From positions 2,170,001-2,234,000 of the forward strand of contig CBDDCL010000015.1 of NCBI GenBank assembly GCA_965226245.1: a DNA stretch of 64,000 nt. Direction: 5' to 3'. The stretch comes from CBDCYS01 sp965226245. GTDB taxonomy: Bacteria > Acidobacteriota > Terriglobia > Bryobacterales > UBA6623. The position numbers and the translations under genes are program-made. Every line of letters begins with the position of its first letter. Position 1 is the first letter of the stretch. The notes beneath the pieces are model-generated. The model had not been told where the DNA came from, made no database searches, and saw nothing but the letters and a program-made list of their open reading frames with translations. Shown piece by piece: positions 24,738-33,326 of this stretch.

Positions 24738-25697
24738 CTAGGCGTCTTCGACCTTGAGTTTTTGAATGTCCCATTGGTTTGTCCTCGCTTCGTAGCCTTT
24801 GACGAAAACTGCTTCTTCGGCGAATCGCCGTCCCTCGTGGCGCGTCATGTGAATCACCATGGCGATGCCGTCCACCACGCCTCTACAGGTTACTTCCCAC
24901 GGTAGCTCCCCGCCGCCTTGCATGGCGCAACTGGCGATCCGGGATAGGGCGCTCGTTGCGTTGTTGGCGTGTACGGTCGTCAGTGATCCGCCGTGGCCGG
25001 TGTTGAGTGCTTGTAGGAGGTCCGCCGCCTCTCCGCCGCGAACCTCGCCCACGACGATGTGATCCGGGCGGTGACGTAGCGCGTGGCGGACTAGATCGCG
25101 GATCGTGACCGCGCCTTCTTGCAAACCGCGAGCCTCGAAGCGGACGCAATTCGACCGCTCGATGCGAAGCTCCAAGGTGTCCTCGATGGCAACTATTCGC
25201 TCATCATCGGGGAGAAGTTCGATAAGGGCATTGAGCAACGTGGTCTTGCCTGATCCGGTTCCGCCTGAAACTAGGATGTTGCGCCGGGACCGCAACACCC
25301 GCTCGGCTTCGGCCCGCACGTTTTCAGGGAGTGCGCCTTGCTTCACGAGGTCCGCCGCCGAGAACGCCCGCTTACCAAAGCGCCGCACGGTGATAGCGAC
25401 TTGAGGACTGGCGGGCGGAACGCAGATGGCAACCCGCGATCCGTCATCGAGCCGGGCATCGACAATGGGAGAGGTCGCCGGGTCCAGTCCCAAAGGACGG
25501 GCGATATGGATAGCGGCCCGTTCCAGCGCCGCTTCGTCCAGGTCCGGCGCGGCGTGTGGGGCCAGCCGTCCGGCCCGCTCGATCCACACATTAGCGGGAC
25601 CGTTAATCATGATCTCGCTCACTTCGGGATCTTCAAGGACGCTCTCTAAGCCCGGTAGAAAGGGTTTTAGGTGTTCCAGTCCGCTCGCGGCGCTCAT
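24738..25697 (-). CDS. VirB11/TrbB-like secretion ATPase of a conjugation system
   Basis: Hexameric ATPase that powers type IV secretion at the inner membrane. The ATG at 25697 overlaps the stop of the TraG-like gene (ATGA), so I prefer it over 25724. It reads MSAASGLEHLKPFLPGLESV with the N-terminal VirB11 domain, then Walker A VSGGTGSGKTTLL, an Asp box (AIEDTLELRI), Walker B-like HIVVGEVRGGEAADLLQAL and the His box TGHGGSLTTVHANNA. 319 aa. It forms a translationally coupled unit with traG. TrbB versus CpaF is decided by the neighbouring TraG and VirB8-like genes. Confidence 0.9.
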   Translation of the reverse strand: MSAASGLEHLKPFLPGLESVLEDPEVSEIMINGPANVWIERAGRLAPHAAPDLDEAALERAAIHIARPLGLDPATSPIVDARLDDGSRVAICVPPASPQVAITVRRFGKRAFSAADLVKQGALPENVRAEAERVLRSRRNILVSGGTGSGKTTLLNALIELLPDDERIVAIEDTLELRIERSNCVRFEARGLQEGAVTIRDLVRHALRHRPDHIVVGEVRGGEAADLLQALNTGHGGSLTTVHANNATSALSRIASCAMQGGGELPWEVTCRGVVDGIAMVIHMTRHEGRRFAEEAVFVKGYEARTNQWDIQKLKVEDA

Positions 25698-28366
25698 ATT
25701 TGGCCCGCCTCTTTCGCTCTCCAATAGGAGTGTTCGGCTGGTAGATAGTGCGGCTTGAGGTAGACGCGGCGCGGCTCAAGCGACTGCGCCCCGTCATAGG
25801 GCAAACAGATTGCTTGACAGTTCGAGAGTAAGGCGAAGTCTCGCGGGTGAAACACGGCCTCGCGCTGCTCCCGGAATGATTTGGTCGCGCCCATGCTCCC
25901 GCCTCCGCCTCCGGCCCGTCCTGAGAGCGGGGAGACTTCCGAGCGTTTGGAGGTCTCGCTGATGGTGTAAGATTCCTTGATCTTCGCCACCTGGCCGCAC
26001 AACTCCGACGCGATCTTGGCGGATGCGTCATCACTCAGCGATAAGAAAATGCGAGTACGGAGCGTCTGCAACAGCGACCGCCACGCTTCCGAGCTTCCCA
26101 AGACGGCCCGCAACGAGGAAATAGATTGCGTGGCGACAATCGGGATGCAGCGGCATTGCCGGGTCAGCGCAAAGGATTTTTCATCGCCTGATGGGTCTTC
26201 CTCGCCCACTGAAGCGAAGGCTTGATATTCGTCACAGATAAAGACGGCGGGCCGAAAGTAGCTGCCCGGATTCGCCTTCATCTGAGCCGGTCGCATGAGA
26301 AGCGCTTGTAACCAAGCGTTCTTGAGCATCACGCCCACGGCGCGGGATAGCGCCGGGTTGATACCAGCGGGCATATTCAAGGCCAGCACCTTGCCCTGCT
26401 CGATCAACTGATAGATCGGCGGTAGCTGGCGTGTGATCGGGGCTTCCTCTTGGGTAGGGGGTTGGTTGCTCTCGGTTGAGGGGTCGGGTGTCTGAGGGGT
26501 CTTGTCGTCCGGCTCCGTCTCCGTTATGATCCACGCCGCCTCCTTCGCCTTGACTGGTTTCGGTTCCGCCTCCTGGGGCGGGTTGTCGTCCGGCTCCGCC
26601 GCCGCCTTCGCCTGCGGCTCCGGCTGTGCCGCTTTGACCGGCTCCGGTTCCGCCTCCGGCTCCGGCTGTGCCGCTTTGACCGGCTCCGGTTCCGCCGCCT
26701 TCACCGTCTCCGGCTTTCTCGCGGTCTTTGGCTTCTTCCGCGCCTTTGGCTCGCCTCCCCATGTGTATCTGATCTCCGCCGCCTGGGGGGTCTTGTCGTC
26801 CGGCTCCGCTGCCTCCGCCTCCGCTTCCGGCTTCGGTTCCGCCTTCGGCTCCGCGTTGTCCGCCGCCGCGTCCTTCTTCGCTTTGAGGCGCTTGATTTGG
26901 GCTTGCAAGATGATGGCTTGAGGATCGTCGGTGATGTACGGCGCGGGGAGACAAAACACCCTCGCCACGTCCGGCATATCGAACATGGAAAGGAACACCG
27001 AAACGCCCTCGACAATCGAGGACTTGATCTTGTTGTCTAGGTTTTGCCAGTCGTGGACAAACCAGCGCTTGATGGCCTCGACGCGCTCTCTGGTATCTTT
27101 GCCGGGTCCAGATTCCCAGACGATTTCATGGGTGATTTTGAGTTCTTCGAGCTTCGCTTTGAGCGGGCGGGTGTGGACGGCTTGGTGCTGTTGGCCTCCC
27201 GGTGTACGGGTCCAGTTCCATTGTTCAAGATGTGTGAGTTGGGGTACCAGTGCGTCCGCCTCGACGAAAATGGTCCCTGTGTTGAGGTCGTCGCTCAGCT
27301 TCTCCGCCGCCTCGATCTTGGACGCGAATAGCTCCGGCTCGATGGCACAACGGTAGACCTGTTGCAACGTCACCCATCGGTCCGGGAATACGCGGTGAAG
27401 CTCGATGATCCAGCGGACCAGATTGGTATAGGCTTGCTGCCAGAAGGGTTCCTTGCCCTTGCCGAACAACTGATTGAGCAAGCTCGAAACGGTGTAGGCA
27501 AGCGAGTACGAATCGAGCCACCAAGCCGAGAGCGGATTCCATTGAGAACGGGAGTCCATGCCAATCTCGATGTAGTCTTCTCCACGGCCCGCCTCGACGA
27601 GGATTTGGCGGATGTCGTGACAGAAATCTCCCTTGACTTCGAGCACCAGCGCCGCCGCCCGCATGTGCGGATTATGCGCTTGCCAGCCGAGAAGCTGGCG
27701 GGCAAACGGATTCATGCAAGCCGAGGTTTTCCCTGATCCCACGGCTCCGAAGATCGCCACGCCGGTATACAGTCCGCGCTCCGGGATGGTGAGCCATGAG
27801 GGACTGAAAATCTCCCGCGCCTCGATGGGGTGATGGACCTCCCCGATAACGATGGCCGGAGCCTGTTGGTCCGCTGAAAGCGGCCACGGTGGGAGCTTGG
27901 CGAAGGGCGCGAAATCGCGCCGCCGTCCTTCTAGCCAGACCTTCCAAATGGTGACGGAAATAACTCCGCACAGCATCACGACAACGAAGGGCGAAAGGTA
28001 GTACCAGACCAGCATGGCCGTGAAAACATCGGGCGTGTGATATTGCACCAAAGCAAGGATCGGGTGCTCATCAAACGACGGGAAGGGACGCCGTACAAAG
28101 CTCCACACGGCATACCACAGACCGCCGAAAAAAAAGAGCAGCAGGGGCGGAAGCCCGACAACGAATTGTACGACGCGAAACACCGTCCAGCCGAACAACA
28201 TGAGACCTTGAAAGACGCGCCATCCGGCCCAACCCAACAGCACGAAACCTTGCACGACCAGCCAGCCGAGGACGGCGAAAACCCGGATCGGGTTTTTCCA
28301 GTTCATCGGGCCAGCGGGCCGGTGCCAAAGCTCCTGAAGATTAGGGCCGATTTCGCGCCACTTCAT
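25694..28366 (-). CDS. TraG/VirD4-like conjugative coupling protein with large low-complexity insertion
   Basis: Coupling proteins deliver relaxase-bound DNA to the secretion channel. The N-terminus has several hydrophobic segments (about residues 27-150). Walker A is AIFGAVGSGKTSACMN near residue 205, Walker B is AVFICDEYQAFA, and a late motif is ALTRQCRCIPIVATQS. Between them, about residues 500-660 are an E/P/A/K-rich tract with repeated units such as KAAQPEPEAEPEPV and AEPDDKTPQ, not a normal part of the family. The length of 890 aa exceeds the usual 600-700 for this reason. The tract overlaps no frameshift and stays open. Confidence 0.88.
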   Translation of the reverse strand: MKWREIGPNLQELWHRPAGPMNWKNPIRVFAVLGWLVVQGFVLLGWAGWRVFQGLMLFGWTVFRVVQFVVGLPPLLLFFFGGLWYAVWSFVRRPFPSFDEHPILALVQYHTPDVFTAMLVWYYLSPFVVVMLCGVISVTIWKVWLEGRRRDFAPFAKLPPWPLSADQQAPAIVIGEVHHPIEAREIFSPSWLTIPERGLYTGVAIFGAVGSGKTSACMNPFARQLLGWQAHNPHMRAAALVLEVKGDFCHDIRQILVEAGRGEDYIEIGMDSRSQWNPLSAWWLDSYSLAYTVSSLLNQLFGKGKEPFWQQAYTNLVRWIIELHRVFPDRWVTLQQVYRCAIEPELFASKIEAAEKLSDDLNTGTIFVEADALVPQLTHLEQWNWTRTPGGQQHQAVHTRPLKAKLEELKITHEIVWESGPGKDTRERVEAIKRWFVHDWQNLDNKIKSSIVEGVSVFLSMFDMPDVARVFCLPAPYITDDPQAIILQAQIKRLKAKKDAAADNAEPKAEPKPEAEAEAAEPDDKTPQAAEIRYTWGGEPKARKKPKTARKPETVKAAEPEPVKAAQPEPEAEPEPVKAAQPEPQAKAAAEPDDNPPQEAEPKPVKAKEAAWIITETEPDDKTPQTPDPSTESNQPPTQEEAPITRQLPPIYQLIEQGKVLALNMPAGINPALSRAVGVMLKNAWLQALLMRPAQMKANPGSYFRPAVFICDEYQAFASVGEEDPSGDEKSFALTRQCRCIPIVATQSISSLRAVLGSSEAWRSLLQTLRTRIFLSLSDDASAKIASELCGQVAKIKESYTISETSKRSEVSPLSGRAGGGGGSMGATKSFREQREAVFHPRDFALLSNCQAICLPYDGAQSLEPRRVYLKPHYLPAEHSYWRAKEAGQI

Positions 28367-28436
28367 AGGTCCGTCTCCGTGCTTTCAGCGCCGCTCCTGG
28401 GGGGTTGTTCTGAGCCTTCCCGCAGGGATAAATGAG

Positions 28437-28535
28437 GACGAGAGCGACCCCCTGAGGCCGGAGTAGAGACACGGTACAGCGTGTCTCTACGAAAGGCCGC
28501 AGGTCCCCCCGCTTTTTGGGGGGGTCGCTCTCGTC
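28437..28535. repeat. Nested stem-loops between traG-like and 317-aa genes
   Basis: Outer arms GACGAGAGCGACCCCC (28437-28452) and GGGGGTCGCTCTCGTC (28520-28535) are perfect inverses. Inside lies a second perfect stem GTAGAGACACG / CGTGTCTCTAC (28463-28473 and 28480-28490). This 98-nt structure sits in the traG leader (28367-28724 holds no gene). It could be an attenuator, a REP-like element or a transfer-related site; nothing decides. Confidence 0.7.
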
Positions 28536-28724
28536 TTTCTCACTCGCCCGCGTCCGAAGCGATCCGGGCCGCTTCAAAGCGGCTAACCACGGCGGAATGA
28601 GGCACATAGAGGAAAGCGGCTTCGCCGCATTTCTCGATTTAAGCGTGCGACACCCCCCCCCTCTGAGCGTGTCACAATCTGCATGGGGCGTTGTACCATA
28701 AAAAAATGGCCTATTTCCCGTCTC

Positions 28725-29678
28725 TCAGCCGCTCTCATCTCGCTCCGCAAACCGCACGGCCCGCCATGTCGAATAGTCGTCAATCGAGACTGCTCCGGTA
28801 GCTCCGTTAGCTTCGGGTTCGGGGGGCATTCTCATGAGTGCTGCCGCCCGTTTCATGGCTAACGGTTCTCCGCCGTAAGGGATGAAAAACTCCGTGTTGT
28901 TTTGGATTATCGCGTCTTGGATGGCCTTGATTTCCTGGTTCACCGTCAGTCCTTTATCGGGTGTCCCTGGCTCCGCCGCCGCCCATGTTTGAAGCACTCG
29001 CGCCGTCCGGTCCACGGTGGCATTTTCAACCGCAATTCCGATTACCCGAACCTGCCGCCCCTTCTTGCGAAGCGCATCCCAAAGCGGCCCATGCACGGCT
29101 CCCCACGAGTGGAGTTCACTATCCGTCTGGTTGCCCGGATCGACGTAGACAAAGGTGATGGTTTCAGGGTCCACGGCAAGAGGCAGTTTAAGGGCAAAGT
29201 AGCGCTTTTGGTTAGCCGCCACACCGTAGTAAATCCGGCGCGGAAGCAAGCGGAGCGGCAAGCCGAGCTTCTCAAAAAACTCGACCTTCTCCGGCTCGGC
29301 GGGGAGCCAATTCATAGCTGGATGTTGCAGCACAAAATCCAGCGATAAAAGCCGCCGTATGAGAACAGGCTTTTTGGCCTTTCGCCGGTGACGGATGTTC
29401 TCGACGCCTAGCGCCCGGTAGATGGCGTTGCTCGATATGCGGCACGGTCTAGCGCCCCCGGAGAACATGAAGTTTTCGTTTTCGACCGCCGCTCGGCGCT
29501 CTATCAATGTCTCGACGAATCGTTGCGCCCGTTGACGACCCGTACTGAAATAATCACAGAACTGCCCCCGCGTGAATACGCCGCTGTGAAGACACACCAG
29601 CGCGATCCATTCCGCGTCCGGGCCGGTCCATCCGAGCGGTTCCAGCTTGCAATCTCTTCCCCGTAAATGCTCGATCAT
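28725..29678 (-). CDS. Plasmid-type hypothetical protein with winged-helix-like N-terminus
   Basis: 317 aa. The N-terminus (WTGPDAEWIALVCLHSGVFT, RGQFCDYFSTGRQRAQRFVE) looks like a winged helix of the kind seen in replication-relaxation or mobilisation-associated proteins. The C-terminal half (VRVIGIAVENATVDRTARVL, TVNQEIKAIQDAIIQNNTEF) is helical. I do not recognise a precise family. It overlaps the VirB8-like stop by 4 bp (29675-29678) and so belongs to the same operon. Confidence 0.72.
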   Translation of the reverse strand: MIEHLRGRDCKLEPLGWTGPDAEWIALVCLHSGVFTRGQFCDYFSTGRQRAQRFVETLIERRAAVENENFMFSGGARPCRISSNAIYRALGVENIRHRRKAKKPVLIRRLLSLDFVLQHPAMNWLPAEPEKVEFFEKLGLPLRLLPRRIYYGVAANQKRYFALKLPLAVDPETITFVYVDPGNQTDSELHSWGAVHGPLWDALRKKGRQVRVIGIAVENATVDRTARVLQTWAAAEPGTPDKGLTVNQEIKAIQDAIIQNNTEFFIPYGGEPLAMKRAAALMRMPPEPEANGATGAVSIDDYSTWRAVRFAERDESG

Positions 29679-30265
29679 AATTGATCTCCGGTGACGGTGG
29701 CCCGGTCGCCTTGCAAGTAGGTGATGACGATTCCCATGGGGTTGAACACGATCAACTCCGTGGGGATTTGGTGGAGGAACTGGAATTGAAGCGAGAGCGT
29801 CCAGCGTTCCCGGCCCACTTCGTTTTCCATCTCCATTCGCACAATGTCAAAATCGGCGGTGGCGCTGTGCGGCTGCTGAGGGTTGGGTTGAATCCTCAAA
29901 ATGACGCGGGCGACTTGCAATTCTCCCCGCGCCACGCCCGCCGCGAGAAGGGCGACATTTTGGCTCTCGGTGCGAAACGAGGCATTGGCGAGTGGCGTGC
30001 TGAGGAAGCGCAAGCTGCGGGACCAGTTCTGTGCGACCGTGGCCCGCCGCCGCGAGTAGAAGTCATAGATAAAGCGGTTGAGGAAATACTTGGTGGTGGG
30101 GTCCAGCGGGTCGGCCTGGGCCTCCATCACTTTGTAGGCGACGGCCTCGGCCCGCCCGACTTCATCAACCCTGACGACGATGGGACGAGGCGGCTCAACC
30201 GAAACAATGCGGAAGACGACGAGGATGAGCAAAAGCACTGCGATAGCCAGCCCAACAGATATCAC
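29675..30265 (-). CDS. VirB8/TrbF-like type IV secretion protein, N-terminus cut by IS copy 3
   Basis: From GTG 30265 the frame gives a transmembrane helix (VGLAIAVLLLILVVFRIVS) and a periplasmic domain (KYFLNRFIYDFYSRRRATVA, then WTLSLQFQFLHQIPTELIVF, NPMGIVITYLQGD) typical of VirB8/TrbF scaffold proteins. The frame continues upstream as WGETIHTNRHLRV to the IS edge at 30301, so the original cytoplasmic N-terminus was lost with the IS. It is the first visible gene of the minus-strand conjugation operon, whose promoter is also gone. Confidence 0.78.
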   Translation of the reverse strand: MISVGLAIAVLLLILVVFRIVSVEPPRPIVVRVDEVGRAEAVAYKVMEAQADPLDPTTKYFLNRFIYDFYSRRRATVAQNWSRSLRFLSTPLANASFRTESQNVALLAAGVARGELQVARVILRIQPNPQQPHSATADFDIVRMEMENEVGRERWTLSLQFQFLHQIPTELIVFNPMGIVITYLQGDRATVTGDQL

Positions 30266-30301
30266 CCGTAGATGACGGTTGGTGTGGATGGTTTCGCCCC
30301 A

Positions 30302-31328
30302 ATGGGGTATTTAGTTGACTCCAGTAGCCACAATATGTTGTGGTTGGGGGCATGAAGGAGGACTACCCCCGAAACCTCGTCGAGTTGGAAGCTCGATTCT
30401 CGACCGAGGAGGCGTGCCGGGAGTACCTGCTGAAGCTGCGCTGGCCGGAGGGGTTCGTGTGCCCGCGCTGTGGGATCCAGTCCTCATGGGCCAGCAAACG
30501 CAATCTGCTGCTCTGCGCCGACTGCGGTTACCAGGCCTCGGTGACGGCGGGCACGATTTTCCAGGACACCCGCAAGCCCTTGACGTTGTGGTTCCGGGCG
30601 GCTTGGTGGGTGACAACGCAAAAAGGCGGGGCCAGCGCGCTGGAGTTGCAGCGGGTCTTGGGTTTGGGTAGCTATGTAACCGCCTGGACCTGGCTGCACA
30701 AGTTCCGCCGCGCCATGGTGCGCCCCGGTCGCAATCGGCTGGTCGGCCGGGTGGAGGTGGACGAAACGTATGTGGGCGGAGTCGAAGAGGGCGTCCGAGG
30801 TCGCGAAATGGTTGGCAAAGCGTTAGTTGCGGTTGCTGCCGAGGAGGATGGGCGCGGTATGGGTCGCATCCGGCTCCGTCGGATCGCGGATGCCTCAGCG
30901 GCGAGCTTGGAAGCCTTTGTCGAAGAAGCTATCCAACCTGGCAGCCTCGTGCACACCGACGGCTGGGAAGGCTATGCGGGATTGGAGAACAAAGGATACC
31001 GCCATGAAGTCACCGTGCTGCGCGGGAAGCGGCAATCGGCGAGTAAGCTGCTGCCGAGAGTCCATCGTGTCGCCTCTCTGCTAAAGCGCTGGCTGTTGGG
31101 GACCCACCAGGGGGCTGTCAGTCACGAGTATTTGGACTACTACCTGGACGAGTTCACGTTCCGCTTCAACCGGCGGACCTCACGGTCGCGCGGCAAACTT
31201 TTCTATCGCCTCCTCCAGCAGGCGGTCGCCGCCGACCCTGCTCCCTATAAGACAATGGTCGAGGCCACCAGGGCCGGCACCCCCACCCCCAAGATGTAGT
31301 GGCTACTGGAGTCAACTAAATACCCCAT
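30302..31328 (+). mobile_element. IS1595-family insertion sequence, copy 3
   Basis: 1027 bp, right end of the composite transposon. Outer flank TCGGAGAG (31329-31336), inner flank TCGCCCCA (30294-30301). Inverted relative to copy 1. Confidence 0.92.
30340..31299 (+). CDS. IS1595-family transposase, copy 3
   Basis: The 319-aa product is identical to copies 1 and 4. Zinc ribbon Cys41/44/59/62, catalytic Asp141 and Asp207. It is intact, so the composite transposon has two functional-looking transposase genes at its ends. Confidence 0.93.
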   Translation: MVGGMKEDYPRNLVELEARFSTEEACREYLLKLRWPEGFVCPRCGIQSSWASKRNLLLCADCGYQASVTAGTIFQDTRKPLTLWFRAAWWVTTQKGGASALELQRVLGLGSYVTAWTWLHKFRRAMVRPGRNRLVGRVEVDETYVGGVEEGVRGREMVGKALVAVAAEEDGRGMGRIRLRRIADASAASLEAFVEEAIQPGSLVHTDGWEGYAGLENKGYRHEVTVLRGKRQSASKLLPRVHRVASLLKRWLLGTHQGAVSHEYLDYYLDEFTFRFNRRTSRSRGKLFYRLLQQAVAADPAPYKTMVEATRAGTPTPKM

Positions 31329-31337
31329 TCGGAGAGT

Positions 31338-33326
31338 ATGTCTCAACTTGCTCCCGTGAGTACACAAGAAGCAACGACTACGGACAGTGCCGGACAAGCA
31401 GGCTCGCCGGATAGGGAAGGGCAAGCTTCAACAACACCTTCTGAGATGGCCCAAACCATCCCTCAAGCCGTGAAGCAAGAACTGCGAGACTCAAAACTCG
31501 ATGAAATTCTTCAGCGTTGGACCGAGACCCAGCAGCAAATCGCGGAGTTGAAGGCGAATGTGTCCGAACAACACGCTGAGCTTGCGGCCGCAAAGGAGAC
31601 GCTGTCGCGGTTGTGTGCGGAGACTGAAACAGCCCAGCAGTTGCAAGCCAGTAGAGTTGACTCCATACTGGAGCGCCTGGCGGTGCATGAGGCTGAGCTT
31701 CCAAAGTTGAACTCTATCGAGGATCTCTCGGGGAAGAAAAATGGAGTAGTTCAGCGCCTCGACCTGCTATCGAAAGTCTCAGGTTCGGCCTATGAAGTAG
31801 AGAAGCATCGTCAGACCGCGGAGCCCGTTCCCGATCAGACCGAAGCTCCCCAAACGTCCGCGGAAAAGGGGGCGGCCGAGCTTGCGGCCAGCAGTGGCTC
31901 TACTCCGCCAGAAAGTCCCGCCGGGATCGCAGAAGAGGAACCGGAAGTTGAGCCAGCGGGCGCACCGCCCGCGAGGCAACGGTGGATTTCGAGCCGTGTC
32001 TTGAAGCTGGCGGCCGCCTGCGTGGCCGTTGTCCTGGCCATTGCAGTCGCTTACTGGATCTCCTCCGACGGCTCCTTCCAACAGGCCTCGAAGGTTGCCG
32101 CCTCGACGATTGCTCCAGAGACCCATGTAGCCGTTCCTCTGCGAGGAGTTGTCTTGGACGAAGGCACCGGAGGTCCAATCACGCATGCGACCCTCTATAG
32201 CGGCGGCGTGGAAGTAACAACCAATGCGCGGGGAGAGTTTGAACTACCCTCCGGCGTCCTCCGCGGGTCATTGGGGGTGAAAGCCGCCGGCTACCGGCAA
32301 CGAACGCTGGAGCGGCTTGAAGATCCGCTCACGGTCCGCCTGGAGGCGATTCAGGTCAAGGCGATCTACGTCAGCCAATCCCGGATGGCTCACCCGGAGG
32401 GGTACCGGGCTATCCGCGAGCTGCTCGACGAGACGCCATTGAACACCCTGGTTGTTGCCGTCAAGTCGCCCCGCGGAAGGCTCATCCTGCCCGTCGAGTC
32501 CCCAGTGGCTGAGCAGCTTGGCGCTTACCGGCCTGACTGGCCGGGCAGCCTCGCGGAAGAGATTCGGTCTTTGAAAGAACAGGGGGTCTACACGATCGCG
32601 TATATCGCGGCGTTCCGCGACGACCTGGTGGCTCGGGGCAAGCCGGAGCTGGCGCTGAAGAGCCTCAAGACGCACCAGCCCGTTCGGGACGTCTCCGGTC
32701 TCGGATGGACCAATCCGGCTCTGAAGGCGGTGCGGGATTACAACCTTGCGGTAGCCAAGGCTGCCGCTGAGGCGGGTTTCGATGAGATTCAATTTGACTT
32801 CGTTCGCTACCCCGTGAGCCGCTTGAGTGCGGAAGGTACGGACGCGGCGGAACGTCAGCGCCGCCTGCAGGCTGTGGTTGAATTTCTCCGCGCCGCCAAT
32901 CGAACGCTGGCCCCCTACAACGTTTATGTGAGCGCCACCATGTTTGGTTCGTCGTGCGACATGCAGCGGGTCAGTCTTGTCGGCCAGAAGCTCGAGGAAT
33001 TCGCCGCCGCGGTCGATTACGTCTGCCCGATGCTCTATCCCTCCGCGTTCGCTTCGAGCGCGAGTTTCCCAGACCCGTTGAAGCGTTCCTACGAGCTGGT
33101 TGAGCAGAACCTCAGGACGGCGGCCGGGCGTTTAGGGGGGCAGAGCTACAAACTCCGCCCCTGGCTGCAGAACTTTGCACCGGCGGGATCTTCCGTGCGT
33201 GCGATCGACGCAGAGACCATCGCCTCGCAGATCCGGGCGGCTGTGGACTCGCGCTCCAGCGGTTGGATGCTGTGGGACCGCACGAGCCGCTATCCCAACA
33301 CGCGCGAGGCGCTGTCGATCCCGTAA
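31338..33326 (+). CDS. Membrane-anchored protein with coiled coil, carboxypeptidase-regulatory-like domain and DUF4015 glycoside-hydrolase-like domain
   Basis: Residues 1-200 are hydrophilic with a coiled coil (about 40-125) and an E/P-rich linker. One transmembrane helix follows at about 215-237 (VLKLAAACVAVVLAIAVAYW). Next comes a carboxypeptidase-D-regulatory-like beta domain (about 262-335: GVVLDEGTGGPITHATLYSG). The C-terminal 330 residues match the DUF4015 putative glycoside hydrolase (IYVSQSRMAHPEGYRAIREL, then GFDEIQFDFVRYPVSR with likely catalytic acids). The start lies 9 bp after the composite transposon. If the element is removed, the PilZ frame joins it directly. Confidence 0.82.
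   Translation: MSQLAPVSTQEATTTDSAGQAGSPDREGQASTTPSEMAQTIPQAVKQELRDSKLDEILQRWTETQQQIAELKANVSEQHAELAAAKETLSRLCAETETAQQLQASRVDSILERLAVHEAELPKLNSIEDLSGKKNGVVQRLDLLSKVSGSAYEVEKHRQTAEPVPDQTEAPQTSAEKGAAELAASSGSTPPESPAGIAEEEPEVEPAGAPPARQRWISSRVLKLAAACVAVVLAIAVAYWISSDGSFQQASKVAASTIAPETHVAVPLRGVVLDEGTGGPITHATLYSGGVEVTTNARGEFELPSGVLRGSLGVKAAGYRQRTLERLEDPLTVRLEAIQVKAIYVSQSRMAHPEGYRAIRELLDETPLNTLVVAVKSPRGRLILPVESPVAEQLGAYRPDWPGSLAEEIRSLKEQGVYTIAYIAAFRDDLVARGKPELALKSLKTHQPVRDVSGLGWTNPALKAVRDYNLAVAKAAAEAGFDEIQFDFVRYPVSRLSAEGTDAAERQRRLQAVVEFLRAANRTLAPYNVYVSATMFGSSCDMQRVSLVGQKLEEFAAAVDYVCPMLYPSAFASSASFPDPLKRSYELVEQNLRTAAGRLGGQSYKLRPWLQNFAPAGSSVRAIDAETIASQIRAAVDSRSSGWMLWDRTSRYPNTREALSIP

Larger units (their letters stand above)
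21049..31328. mobile_element. 10.28-kb composite transposon bounded by inverted IS1595 copies
   Basis: The IS copies at 21049-22075 (minus) and 30302-31328 (plus) are 1027 bp each and essentially identical. The 8 bp outside the left copy (21041-21048, TCGGAGAG) are identical to the 8 bp outside the right copy (31329-31336). The inner flanks (TCGCCAAG and TCGCCCCA) do not match each other or the outer flank. This is the pattern expected when the whole segment transposed as a unit. The cargo is a conjugation-gene fragment, a nuclease gene split by a third IS copy, and a small plasmid-type gene. Confidence 0.85.

Noticed and set aside
26232..26954. 240-codon Gly/Glu-rich frame inside traG-like gene
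   Set aside because: It is the low-complexity tract of the coupling protein read in another frame.
22074..31329. Inversion between IS copies 1 and 3 as the cause of the flank pattern
   Set aside because: The outer flanks match each other (TCGGAGAG) in direct orientation, which composite transposition explains in one step; an inversion would leave matching sequences at one outer and one inner flank.
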